A DNA stretch of 64,000 bases from Streptomyces glomeratus. Lineage in GTDB: Bacteria > Actinomycetota > Actinomycetes > Streptomycetales > Streptomycetaceae. The position numbers and the translations under genes were made by a program. The notes under the pieces are model-generated. The model saw only the letters and a list, made by a program, of their open reading frames with translations, searched no databases and was not told the origin of the DNA. The stretch is taken from the NCBI RefSeq assembly GCF_021462825.1, contig NZ_JAKEEB010000005.1:64501-128500 (forward strand), written 5' to 3'. Positions 1-8,467 of the stretch are shown piece by piece. Numbering within the stretch: position 1 is the first letter of the stretch; each line of letters begins with the position of its first letter.

Positions 1-179
1 GCCGCGACGGTGCCGACCCGGCCGTCACGGGCACCCCGGTCACCTACACCGTGGACGTCCCCGGCGGCACCCTCCGGATCACCGAGCACCCGGACGGCGA
101 GATCGAGATGACCGGTCCGGCGGTGATCGTCGCCGAGGGGGAGATCGACACCGACCGGCTGCGGGCCGCGACCCGCTGA
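1..179 (+). CDS. dapF: Diaminopimelate epimerase, C-terminal end (partial)
   Basis: This is the last 58 codons of a gene entering from the left edge, read in the frame starting at base 3 and ending at TGA 177-179. The fragment contains VPGGTLRITE and then MTGPAVIVAEGEID, which matches the conserved C-terminus of DapF (MTGPAVHV followed by a short tail in E. coli). DapF interconverts LL- and meso-diaminopimelate for lysine and peptidoglycan synthesis. In Streptomyces dapF commonly sits just upstream of the rsh/hflX region, which fits here. The catalytic cysteines lie outside the window, so activity cannot be judged. Confidence 0.85.
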   Translation, partial: RDGADPAVTGTPVTYTVDVPGGTLRITEHPDGEIEMTGPAVIVAEGEIDTDRLRAATR

Positions 180-608
180 CCCGGCCACCCGGCCAACCGG
201 CCCCGGCCAGCGCCTCCTTGGGGGCGAACGGGCGGCGCGCTGAAGCACGGAGTAGCACGCGGACCGTGATGCTCGGCACAGTCCGGTGGCCGGAAAGTGC
301 CCTCGGGTGCACCCCCGCGCGGCTCCGGATCTCAGCCTGCTCCCCCCGAGCCGTTCCGATCCGCAGCCCAGGGTGGTCGGGCGTGTTCGGATCGACGGCG
401 GACACCTCGCCCCGTGGCCGAAAGCCGCAAACATCGGTTTCGTCGCTCGAATGGGTGATCCGTTTCACGCTCGGCGAGAGCCGGTCGGGCGGGCGTGATG
501 GGCTCGATAGCATCAAGCACCGGCCCGGACGGGGGACCGAACGCCATCCCCTGCGGCGCGTAGGGCAAGGGGCACTCCGTCCGCCGGTCAACGAGCCGGA
601 GGTGCCCC
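180..608. other. Intergenic region dapF-rshA (429 bp)
   Basis: No convincing gene is seen. The stretch presumably carries the rshA promoter. TAGCAT at 508-513 could serve as a -10 hexamer but has no good -35 partner. A Shine-Dalgarno GGAGG at 598-602 belongs to rshA. No strong hairpin terminator for dapF was found. Confidence 0.4.
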
Positions 609-2807
609 ATGAGTGCGGAGGCCACGAACCCTGCATCGCCCGCCCCCACGACACCGGGGGCGCACCGCAGGAAGAGCCGCCCCCGGATCGACCTGCGCCG
701 CCTTGGGCGGGCCGCCCTGCTCGGCCCGGCCACCCGCGACCGGCTGCCGGACGCGATCGGCCATGTCGCCGAGGCGCACCGCGCCCACCATCCCGACGCC
801 GACCTCGAACCCCTGCGCCGCGCCTATCTGTTGGCCGAGACCTCGCACCGCGGCCAGATGCGCAAGAGCGGCGAGCCGTACATCACGCACCCCCTCGCCG
901 TGACCCTGATCCTCGCCGAACTCGGGGCCGAGACCACCACCTTGACCGCCTCCCTGCTGCACGACACCGTCGAGGACACGGATGTGACACTCGAGCAGGT
1001 GGGCCAGGAGTTCGGCGAGGAGGTGCGCTACCTCGTCGACGGCGTCACCAAGCTGGAGAAGGTCGACTACGGCGCGGCCGCCGAGCCCGAGACCTTCCGG
1101 AAGATGCTCGTCGCCACCGGCAACGACGTCCGCGTGATGTCGATCAAACTCGCCGACCGCCTGCACAACATGCGCACCCTCGGCGTGATGCGCCCGGAGA
1201 AGCAGGTACGCATCGCCAAGGTCACCCGGGACGTCCTCATCCCGCTCGCCGAGCGCCTCGGCGTCCAGGCGCTCAAAACGGAACTAGAGGACCTCGTCTT
1301 CGCGATCCTGCATCCCGAGGAGTACGAGCACACCAGGGAGCTCATCGTCGAGAACGCGGCGCACGGGGACGACCCGCTCGCCGGCATGGCCGAACAGGTA
1401 CGCACCGTCCTGCGCGAGGCGGACATCCAGGCCGAAGTCCTCATCAGACCTCGGCACTTCGTCTCCGTACACCGCATCTCCCGCAAGCGGGGCCGGCTGC
1501 GCGGCGCCGACTTCGGCCGGCTCCTGGTCCTGGTGAACGAGGACGCCGACTGCTACGGAGTCCTCGGTGAGCTGCACACCTGCATGACCCCGGTGGTCTC
1601 GGAGTTCAAGGACTTCATCGCCGTCCCCAAGTTCAACCTGTACCAGTCGCTGCACACCGCGATCGCGCGCGAGGACGGCGAGATCGCCGAAGTCCTCATC
1701 CGCACCCACCAGATGCACCAGGTCGCCGAGGCGGGCGTGATCGCGCTCGGCAATCCCTACGCCCCCGCGTCCGACGACCCCTCCGACGGCGAGCGTGCCG
1801 ACCCCACCCGCCCCGGTTGGCTCTCACGGCTTCTGACCTGGCAGGAGGCCGCTCCGGACACCGACACCTTCTGGTCGACCCTGCGCGAGGACCTCGCCCA
1901 GGACCGGGAGATCACCGTCTTCCGCCCCGACGGGGCCGCACTGGGGCTCCCGGAGGGCGCGAGCTGTGTGGACGCCGCCTACGCGCAGTACGGAGAGGAC
2001 GCGCACGCCTGCATCGGCGCCCGCGTCAACGGCCGGCTCGCGACGCTGGGCACCGTCCTCAAGGACGGCGACACCGTGCAGCTCCTGATGGGCCAGGACC
2101 CGGCCTCCGAGCCCTCCAGGGAGTGGCTGGACCACGCGCACACGCCCGCCGCGCGGATCGCCATCCAGCGTCGGCTGGCGGCGCACCCCGCGCCGGGGGA
2201 ACCGTCAGGCGGGGCGTCCGCCCCGGTCGCCGCGCGGCACGACGCCGAGGGTGCGCAGGACGGCGCCACCGCGCGTACCGCCGCGTCCGGGACCGCCGTA
2301 CGACCGTCCGCGCCTCCCGCTCGCCCCACGGGTGACGCGCCCGGCGCACGCGCCGCCAACGCGGTCGTCGACCTGCCCGGCGCCTCCGTACGTCTGGCGG
2401 GCTGCTGTACGCCCGTGCCGCCCGACGAGGTCACCGGCTTCGCCGTGCGCGGGGGCGCGGTGACCGTGCACCGCGTCGAATGCGCCGGAGTGGCGCGCAT
2501 GAAGAGCGCCGGGCGCGCGGAGATCGGTGTGCGCTGGGGCGACACCGCCGACTGCCGGGTCACCCTCGTCGTCGAGTCCTTCGGGCGCCCGCACCTCCTC
2601 GCGGACCTCACCGAGGCCATCGCCGTGGAAGGGGTGGCGATCGTCTCCGCCACCGTCGAGCCGCCCAGCCAGCAGCGCGTACGCCACACCTACACCCTGC
2701 AACTCCCCGACGCGGCACACCTTCCGGCCCTCATGCGCGCCATGCGGAACGTGCCCGGCGTATACGACGTCAGCCGCGCCCAGCACGCCGCGGCCGCCAC
2801 CCGTTAG
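609..2807 (+). CDS. rshA: RelA/SpoT-family (p)ppGpp synthetase/hydrolase, RshA type
   Basis: A 732-residue long RSH protein. The N-terminal hydrolase domain has the metal motif HDTVED at about residues 118-123. The synthetase-like region (about 278-385) keeps the ATP-site segment IRPRHFVSVHR, the Asp of the usual DIYGFR segment (D301) and the Glu of the EVQIRT segment (E361, here EVLIRT). However, the Arg of DIYGFR is Leu and the later AAHW is changed, so synthesis may be weaker than in RelA. TGS (ITVFRPDG...VNGR), a Cys-containing domain (LAGCCTPVP) and a C-terminal ACT domain follow. The start is fixed by GGAGG six bases before ATG 609. The order and length match S. coelicolor RshA, the second RSH enzyme beside RelA. 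A perfect hairpin follows the stop. Confidence 0.9.
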   Translation: MSAEATNPASPAPTTPGAHRRKSRPRIDLRRLGRAALLGPATRDRLPDAIGHVAEAHRAHHPDADLEPLRRAYLLAETSHRGQMRKSGEPYITHPLAVTLILAELGAETTTLTASLLHDTVEDTDVTLEQVGQEFGEEVRYLVDGVTKLEKVDYGAAAEPETFRKMLVATGNDVRVMSIKLADRLHNMRTLGVMRPEKQVRIAKVTRDVLIPLAERLGVQALKTELEDLVFAILHPEEYEHTRELIVENAAHGDDPLAGMAEQVRTVLREADIQAEVLIRPRHFVSVHRISRKRGRLRGADFGRLLVLVNEDADCYGVLGELHTCMTPVVSEFKDFIAVPKFNLYQSLHTAIAREDGEIAEVLIRTHQMHQVAEAGVIALGNPYAPASDDPSDGERADPTRPGWLSRLLTWQEAAPDTDTFWSTLREDLAQDREITVFRPDGAALGLPEGASCVDAAYAQYGEDAHACIGARVNGRLATLGTVLKDGDTVQLLMGQDPASEPSREWLDHAHTPAARIAIQRRLAAHPAPGEPSGGASAPVAARHDAEGAQDGATARTAASGTAVRPSAPPARPTGDAPGARAANAVVDLPGASVRLAGCCTPVPPDEVTGFAVRGGAVTVHRVECAGVARMKSAGRAEIGVRWGDTADCRVTLVVESFGRPHLLADLTEAIAVEGVAIVSATVEPPSQQRVRHTYTLQLPDAAHLPALMRAMRNVPGVYDVSRAQHAAAATR

Positions 2808-2809
2808 AC

Positions 2810-2836
2810 GGCACCCCGGGTGTCACCCGGGGTGCC
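2810..2836 (+). terminator. rshA terminator
   Basis: A perfect inverted repeat starts two bases after the rshA stop. Its arms are GGCACCCCGGGTG and CACCCGGGGTGCC, with essentially no loop beyond the centre. It is a GC-rich intrinsic-type terminator without a U-tract, as is common in Streptomyces. Confidence 0.75.
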
Positions 2837-2926
2837 GGGGGTGCCGGGGGCCGGAGTTGAACCCGTTCGGGTGGGCCCGGCGCGCGCCGTCACCGTGTGA
2901 TGCACGCGCGCTGGTAGCCGTGGTCC

Positions 2927-4399
2927 ATGCCGCACACCCCCCGTTCCGTGATCCCCCGTGCCCGGCGTGCCCGGGCGGCCCTGCTCGCCTGCGTGGTCGC
3001 CGGCTGCCTGATCGCCGCGAGCGCCCCACGGTCCGCCGAGCCCCAGGGCATCGGCGACCGGCTCTACCCGTCGCTCGGCAACCCCGGCTACGACGTGCTG
3101 TCGTACGACCTGTCGTTCACGTATCCCGGCAGCAACAGCAAGCCGCTCACGGCCGTCACCAGGATCCGCGCACGCGCAACCGAGCGCCTGGAGAGCGTCA
3201 ACCTCGACTTTACGCACGGCACGGTTTCGTCCGTCGACGTCAACGGTGCGCCCGCGGACTTCACCGGTGCGGGAGAGGACTTGGTGATCACACCGGCCGC
3301 CCCGATCCCCAAGGGCGGCGCGCTGGTCATCACCGTGCGGCACACCAGCGACCCGATGTCCGGCAAAGGCCGGGACGGCGGCTGGGTGCAGACCGACGAC
3401 GGGCTGGTGATGGCCAACCAGGCCGACGCCGCCCACCAGGTCTTCCCCTGCAACGACCACCCCTCCGACAAAGCGCAGTTCACCTTCCACGTGACCGCGC
3501 CGGACGGCTACACCGCCGTGGCGAACGGCCTGCCGTGGGGCACCCGGCACACCGGCGGCGCCACGACCTGGACGTATCGCACCCAGCACCCGATGGCGAC
3601 CGAACTCGCCCAGGTCTCCATCGGCCGCAGCGTCGTGCTGCACCGCCGGGGCCCGCACGGACTGCCCGTGCGCGACGTCGTCCCCGCCAAGGACGAGGCG
3701 CAGCTCGAACCCTGGCTGGCGAAGACACCCGGCCAGATCGCCTGGCTGGAGAAGAAGGTCGGCCCGTATCCCTTCGAGACCTACGGGCTGCTGATCGCCC
3801 AGGCACGGACCGGCTTCGAACTCGAGACGCAGACGCTCTCCCTCTTCGAGAAAGGGGTGTTCAGCGAGCCCGCCTACCCCGGCTGGTACGTCGAGTCGGT
3901 CATGGTCCACGAGCTGTCCCACCAGTGGTTCGGCGACAGCATCAGCCCGCGCACCTGGTCCGACGTGTGGCTCAACGAAGGGCACGCCACCTGGTACGAG
4001 GCCCTGTACGCGGAGGAGAACGCGCACCGCCCGCTCCAGGAGCGCATGAAGGCGGCGTACGGTCTGTCCGACCGCTGGCGCGCCACCGGGGGCCCGCCCG
4101 CCGCTCCCGAGCCGCCGCGGCAGGGCCAGAAGATCAGCATCTTCCGGCCGAGCGTCTACGACGGCTCCGCGCTGGTGCTGTACGCCCTCCGCCAGGAGAT
4201 CGGGCGCGCAGCCTTCGAGCGCCTGGAGCGGACCTGGGCCTCCCTGCACCGGGACGGCACAACGACCACGGCCGACTTCGAGGAGCTGGCGTCCCGCCAG
4301 GCGGGGCGCGATCTGAGCGCCTTCTTCCAGGGCTGGCTGTACGGCCGGAAGACCCCGCCGATGCCCGGGCACCCGGACTGGAAGAGCGGTTCCGCCTGA
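2927..4399 (+). CDS. Exported M1-family zinc metallopeptidase (probable lipoprotein)
   Basis: A 490-residue gluzincin. The zinc motif HELSH is at about residues 328-332 and the third ligand Glu is 19 residues on (WLNEGHATW, E351), which is the HExxH-x18-E pattern of M1 aminopeptidases. The N-terminal beta domain with FTYPGSN and the substrate-side segment FELETQTLSLF are also M1-like. The N-terminus is basic and hydrophobic, with a lipobox VAGC ending at Cys27, so I infer a membrane-anchored lipoprotein that trims peptides outside the cell. It lacks the long C-terminal ERAP-like domain of PepN (about 850-900 residues), so it belongs to the short M1 branch. ATG 2927 has no clear Shine-Dalgarno. 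It lies between rshA and hflX on the same strand. Confidence 0.85.
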   Translation: MPHTPRSVIPRARRARAALLACVVAGCLIAASAPRSAEPQGIGDRLYPSLGNPGYDVLSYDLSFTYPGSNSKPLTAVTRIRARATERLESVNLDFTHGTVSSVDVNGAPADFTGAGEDLVITPAAPIPKGGALVITVRHTSDPMSGKGRDGGWVQTDDGLVMANQADAAHQVFPCNDHPSDKAQFTFHVTAPDGYTAVANGLPWGTRHTGGATTWTYRTQHPMATELAQVSIGRSVVLHRRGPHGLPVRDVVPAKDEAQLEPWLAKTPGQIAWLEKKVGPYPFETYGLLIAQARTGFELETQTLSLFEKGVFSEPAYPGWYVESVMVHELSHQWFGDSISPRTWSDVWLNEGHATWYEALYAEENAHRPLQERMKAAYGLSDRWRATGGPPAAPEPPRQGQKISIFRPSVYDGSALVLYALRQEIGRAAFERLERTWASLHRDGTTTTADFEELASRQAGRDLSAFFQGWLYGRKTPPMPGHPDWKSGSA

Positions 4400-4593
4400 G
4401 CCCCGCGGCGGGCGGGAACTCGGATGACGAGACGGGCCGTGCCGTGCGACCATCGTCAGGTCGGCGGTGCGGCCCCAGGCCGGGCGACGGGAATGTCCCG
4501 GACGGCCCGAGCGTTGTGACCTCAGACGAGCGGTGCGGCCGAGACGGCCGGCATCCTCGCCGCATACGGAATCCCCAAGGACGTAAGGATCCA

Positions 4594-6084
4594 ATGACCT
4601 CCTCTTCTTCCCCTTCCCAGGACACCAAGCGCCTCGCGCACGCCTACCCCGAAGGTCTTCGGGCCGATGCCCTGATGGAAGAGGACGTCGCCTGGAGCCA
4701 CGAGATCGACGGAGAGCGGGACGGCGACCAGTTCGACCGCTCCGAGCGCGCGGCCCTGCGCCGGGTCGCGGGCCTGTCCACCGAGCTCGAGGACGTCACC
4801 GAGGTCGAGTACCGGCAGCTGCGCCTGGAGCGCGTCGTGCTCGTCGGAGTGTGGACCTCGGGGACCGCGCAGGACGCGGAGAACTCGCTCGCCGAGCTGG
4901 CCGCCCTGGCGGAGACCGCCGGCGCGGTCGTGCTCGACGGCGTCATCCAGCGCCGCGACAAGCCGGACGCGGCCACCTACATCGGCTCCGGCAAGGCCGA
5001 GGAGCTGCGGGACGTCGTCCTAGAGACGGGCGCGGACACGGTCATCTGCGACGGTGAGCTGAGCCCCGGCCAGCTGATCCACCTCGAGGACGTCGTCAAG
5101 GTCAAGGTCGTCGACCGCACGGCCCTGATCCTGGACATCTTCGCCCAGCACGCCAAGTCCCGAGAGGGCAAGGCGCAGGTCGCGCTGGCCCAGATGCAGT
5201 ACATGCTGCCGAGGCTGCGCGGCTGGGGCCAGTCGCTGTCCCGGCAGATGGGTGGCGGCAGCGGCGGCCTGGCGACCCGTGGTCCCGGTGAGACCAAGAT
5301 CGAGACGGACCGGCGGCGGATCCGCGAGAAGATGGCGAAGATGCGCCGGGAGATCGCGGAGATGAAGACCGGCCGCGAGATCAAGCGCAAGGAGCGCCGG
5401 CGCAACAAGGTGCCCTCGGTCGCCATCGCGGGCTACACCAACGCCGGGAAGTCCTCCCTGCTCAACCGCCTCACGGGCGCGGGCGTCCTGGTCGAGAACG
5501 CGCTGTTCGCGACCCTGGACCCGACCGTGCGCCGGGCCGAGACCCCGAGCGGCCGGCTGTACACGCTGGCCGACACGGTCGGCTTCGTCCGGCACCTGCC
5601 GCACGACCTGGTCGAGGCGTTCCGCTCCACCATGGAGGAGGTCGGCGACTCCGATCTGATCCTGCACGTGGTGGACGGCTCGCACCCGAACCCGGAGGAG
5701 CAGCTGGCCACCGTGCGTGAGGTGATCAGGGAGGTCGGCGCCACGGACGTTCCCGAGATCGTCGTGATCAACAAGGCGGACGCGGCCGACCCGCTGGTGC
5801 TCCAGCGGCTGCTGCGGGTCGAGAAGCGCTCCATCGCGGTCTCGGCACGCACCGGCCGGGGCATCCGGGAGCTGCTCGCGGTCATCGATGACGTGCTGCC
5901 CAGGCCGGCGGTCGAGGTCGAGGCGCTCGTGCCCTACACCCAGGGCCGTCTGGTCGCGCGCGCCCACTCCGAGGGCGAGGTGATCTCCGAGGAGCACACC
6001 CCGGAGGGCACCCTGCTCAAGGTACGGGTGCACGAGGAACTGGCGGCGGAGCTGACGCCCCACGTTCCGGCACCCGCGCTCTGA
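4594..6084 (+). CDS. hflX: GTPase HflX, ribosome rescue/recycling factor
   Basis: A 496-residue protein with the HflX N-terminal domain (GSGKAEEL, then the glycine-rich MGGGSGGLATRGPGE), a basic coiled linker (about 225-270) and a G domain. G motifs are GYTNAGKSS (about 280-288), FATLDPT, DTVGF and NKAD. HflX binds 50S subunits and 70S ribosomes and splits stalled ribosomes in a nucleotide-dependent way. AAGGA lies a few bases before ATG 4594. It is longer than E. coli HflX (426 residues) mainly through an acidic N-terminal extension. A perfect terminator hairpin follows. Confidence 0.95.
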   Translation: MTSSSSPSQDTKRLAHAYPEGLRADALMEEDVAWSHEIDGERDGDQFDRSERAALRRVAGLSTELEDVTEVEYRQLRLERVVLVGVWTSGTAQDAENSLAELAALAETAGAVVLDGVIQRRDKPDAATYIGSGKAEELRDVVLETGADTVICDGELSPGQLIHLEDVVKVKVVDRTALILDIFAQHAKSREGKAQVALAQMQYMLPRLRGWGQSLSRQMGGGSGGLATRGPGETKIETDRRRIREKMAKMRREIAEMKTGREIKRKERRRNKVPSVAIAGYTNAGKSSLLNRLTGAGVLVENALFATLDPTVRRAETPSGRLYTLADTVGFVRHLPHDLVEAFRSTMEEVGDSDLILHVVDGSHPNPEEQLATVREVIREVGATDVPEIVVINKADAADPLVLQRLLRVEKRSIAVSARTGRGIRELLAVIDDVLPRPAVEVEALVPYTQGRLVARAHSEGEVISEEHTPEGTLLKVRVHEELAAELTPHVPAPAL

Positions 6085-6104
6085 CCTTCGACCCGCACAG
6101 GCAC

Positions 6105-6135
6105 AAGGCCCGCTCCCCGTCGGGGAGCGGGCCTT
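6105..6135. terminator. Bidirectional terminator between hflX and the convergent protease
   Basis: Arms AAGGCCCGCTCCCC and GGGGAGCGGGCCTT flank a three-base loop (GTC). The 14-bp stem is perfect and lies 20 bases after the hflX stop and 68 bases before the end of the minus-strand protease gene, so it can serve both. Confidence 0.85.
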
Positions 6136-6202
6136 CGCGCGTTCCCGGGCCACCGGCCGCCGCAGGGACCACCCACGGTCCGGCGTGAACCGTCACGCCC
6201 CG

Positions 6203-7429
6203 TCACTGCCGCGCGAACTTCTCACAGACCGAGTCGTACACGCCCTTGGCCACCGCACCCAGCCGCGGTCCGGCCAGCCAGCCCGCGGTCACCGGACCGA
6301 TCGACGTGTTGGAGACCAGGGCGGCCCTGCCGTCCGCGCCCCTCTCCACCCAGCCGCCGCCGGACGCACCGCCCGTCATGGTGCAGCCGATGCGGTACAT
6401 CGTCGGGTCCGTCCGCTGGAGCGAGAGCCGGCCCGGCTTGTCCTGGCACTGGTACAGCTTCTGGCCGTCGTACGGCGCCGCGGCCGGGTAGCCGCTCGCC
6501 GTGATGCTGTCGACCTTCGGTACGGCCGGCGCGTTGAAGTTCACCGGGAGCGCCGCACCGACCGTCTCCTCCAGCGACTTGCCACCGTTGCCCTTCTCCG
6601 GCGTCACATGGATGACGGCGAAGTCGTACGACGCACCCTGGCCGCCGGTCTCGCCGCCCTGCTCGATCCACTGTTGCGAGGTCTGCGCCCAGTCACCCCA
6701 CCAGACGCCGTACGGGGCGACCTCCTCCCGCGGCGTGTACCTCAGCTCGGCCGCCGTCCGCCCGGCGTTGTTGTACGCGGGCACGAACGCGATGTTGCGG
6801 TACCAGCCGCCCTCCCTGCCGGCGTGCACACAGTGACCCGCCGTCCACACGATGTTGGACTTGCCGGGGTGCGCCGGATCCTTCACCACGGTGGCCGAGC
6901 AGACCATCGTGCCCTTGGGAGAGTCGAAGAACACCTTGCCCGCCACGGGCGCATGGGCGTGGTAGGCGGCCGGCACGGCCTGCGCCTCCACCGGAGCGGG
7001 AGTCGGATCGGTGACGCCCTGGTCGCCCGAGAGGTCACCGGCGTCGACGACCTTGCCGGGGTCATGGGCCTTGCGCATCCGGTCCGGGTTCCACAGACCC
7101 TTGATGATCGGGTTGATGAAGTCGTCCGCCTCGCGCAGCCAGTCGTCCTTGTTCCACTTCTTCCAGGCGCCGTTCTTCCACTTGTCGACGTCGATCCCGT
7201 GTTCCCTGAGCTTCTGCTTGATGTCGTCCGGGATCTTTATCTTTCCGTCGCCGGCAGAGGACGCGGACGCGCTCGCCCCGCCGCTCGCCCGGGAGCTGTC
7301 GCCGGAGTCGCACGCGGTCGCGGTCAGCGCCAGCGCCGTGGCGAGTCCGACGGCCGCCAGCACCGGGGAGGTTCTGCCGCGCACGCTCCCTTCCCGGCGA
7401 ACGGTGACGAGCGGGCGTATGCGTCGCAT
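6203..7429 (-). CDS. Secreted trypsin-like (chymotrypsin-fold) serine protease
   Basis: A 408-residue protein. I chose ATG at 7429 rather than an upstream in-frame ATG because AGGGGGAG precedes it and MRRIRPLVTV begins a typical signal peptide. The signal peptide ends ALTATAC, a possible but non-ideal lipobox, followed by a Ser/Gly/Ala-rich linker. Catalytic His is in WTAGHCV, Asp in YDFAVIHV and Ser in TGGASGGGW, the order of clan PA proteases. The segment between linker and catalytic domain is probably a propeptide. It resembles Streptomyces extracellular peptidases related to glutamyl endopeptidases. Substrate is unknown. It converges on hflX and is divergent from the next gene. Confidence 0.85.
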   Translation of the reverse strand: MRRIRPLVTVRREGSVRGRTSPVLAAVGLATALALTATACDSGDSSRASGGASASASSAGDGKIKIPDDIKQKLREHGIDVDKWKNGAWKKWNKDDWLREADDFINPIIKGLWNPDRMRKAHDPGKVVDAGDLSGDQGVTDPTPAPVEAQAVPAAYHAHAPVAGKVFFDSPKGTMVCSATVVKDPAHPGKSNIVWTAGHCVHAGREGGWYRNIAFVPAYNNAGRTAAELRYTPREEVAPYGVWWGDWAQTSQQWIEQGGETGGQGASYDFAVIHVTPEKGNGGKSLEETVGAALPVNFNAPAVPKVDSITASGYPAAAPYDGQKLYQCQDKPGRLSLQRTDPTMYRIGCTMTGGASGGGWVERGADGRAALVSNTSIGPVTAGWLAGPRLGAVAKGVYDSVCEKFARQ

Positions 7430-7615
7430 GGTCTGAACTCCCCCTGTGGCGAGCCTGTGTTGAAGGGCTCCCACACTATGTGCCCGCCGTGGGCGACTTC
7501 CCACGGAACGGCAACGGTTCGGCTACAAGCCGTCTGACCTGGCGATCGGCCAGAGGCCGATGGCCGGTGGCAGAGTGAAACCCCCAGCCGGCCTCCCCTG
7601 GAGACAGACCCTCAT

Positions 7616-8299
7616 ATGCGCTTGCTGCTCATCCGCCATGGCCAGACTCCCTCGAACCTGAAGCACCTTCTGGACACCGCCGAGCCGGGGCCCGAGCTGA
7701 CCCCGCTGGGGGAGCGGCAGGCCGCCGCTCTTCCGGCGGCGCTGGCGGAGGAGGACATCGGCGCGCTCTACGCGTCGACCCTGCTCCGGGCGCGGCTCAC
7801 CGCGGCACCGCTGGCCGCCGAGACCGGGCTGGAGGTACGAGTACGGGAGGGGCTTCGGGAGCTGTCCGCAGGGGATCTGGAGATGCGAGGCGACGATCAG
7901 GCCGTCCGCACCTACCTCACCACCGCCTTCGCCTGGTCGGCAGGGGATCTCGGGCGCCGGATGCCGGGCGGTGAGACCGGTGCGGAGGCCCTGGAGCGTT
8001 TCGACGCCGTCGTCGCGGAAGCCGCCGGCACGGGAGCCGGGACGGTTGCCATGGTCAGCCACGGCGCCGCGATCCGTATGTGGGCAGCGGCCCGGGCGAA
8101 GAACGTGGACGTCGACTTCGCATCCGCTCACCAACTGCGGAACACCGGTGTCGTCGTACTCTCGGGCGCTCCCGGTCGGGCTTGGCGAGTCCTTGCCTGG
8201 GAGGAGCGCCCGCCGGGTCCCGAGGACAGCGCCCCTGGCACGAGCGGGCCCGCGGGGGAGCCGTCGACCGGGCAGAGCCCGCCCGGGAGCACGGCCTGA
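7616..8299 (+). CDS. Histidine phosphatase (phosphoglycerate-mutase-like) family protein
   Basis: A 227-residue protein starting MRLLLIRHGQTPSN. The phospho-accepting His lies in the RHG motif (His8), the second catalytic His in VSHGAAI, and the acid/Arg pair in LYASTLLRARLTA and LRELSAGDLE. These proteins hydrolyse phosphate esters through a phosphohistidine. The substrate cannot be predicted. The last 35 residues are Pro/Gly/Ser-rich and probably disordered. ATG 7616 follows CTGGAGAC. It is immediately upstream of the siderophore locus, but a 168-bp gap with a hairpin suggests a separate transcript. Confidence 0.85.
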   Translation: MRLLLIRHGQTPSNLKHLLDTAEPGPELTPLGERQAAALPAALAEEDIGALYASTLLRARLTAAPLAAETGLEVRVREGLRELSAGDLEMRGDDQAVRTYLTTAFAWSAGDLGRRMPGGETGAEALERFDAVVAEAAGTGAGTVAMVSHGAAIRMWAAARAKNVDVDFASAHQLRNTGVVVLSGAPGRAWRVLAWEERPPGPEDSAPGTSGPAGEPSTGQSPPGSTA

Positions 8300-8305
8300 C
8301 ACCGG

Positions 8306-8326
8306 CCCCGGGCGGGCGCCCCGGGG
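8306..8326 (+). terminator. Probable terminator of the phosphatase gene
   Basis: CCCCGGG and CCCGGGG form a 7-bp stem with a 7-base loop seven bases after the stop codon. It is short but very GC-rich. Confidence 0.45.
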
Positions 8327-8467
8327 GGAGCGCCGGGTCACGGGGCAACGATCTTCCGGCCACCCGCTTCCACAGGCCGTTCATGTCGTTGATACGTACG
8401 GGGTGACCTGTCGTTCACGCCCGAACCCTCACCCCGTCCCCTCTGAACAGTGGGAGGAACTGACGTC

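Noticed and set aside
2527..4593. Open frame running without a stop from inside rshA through the M1 gene into hflX
   Set aside because: Only the part from ATG 4594 matches a protein family. The upstream part is an Arg-rich shadow of rshA and the M1 peptidase.
8300..8467. Looked for an iron box ahead of the siderophore operon
   Set aside because: No TTAGGTTAGGCTCACCTAA-like sequence was found, unlike the clear site at 58517-58535.
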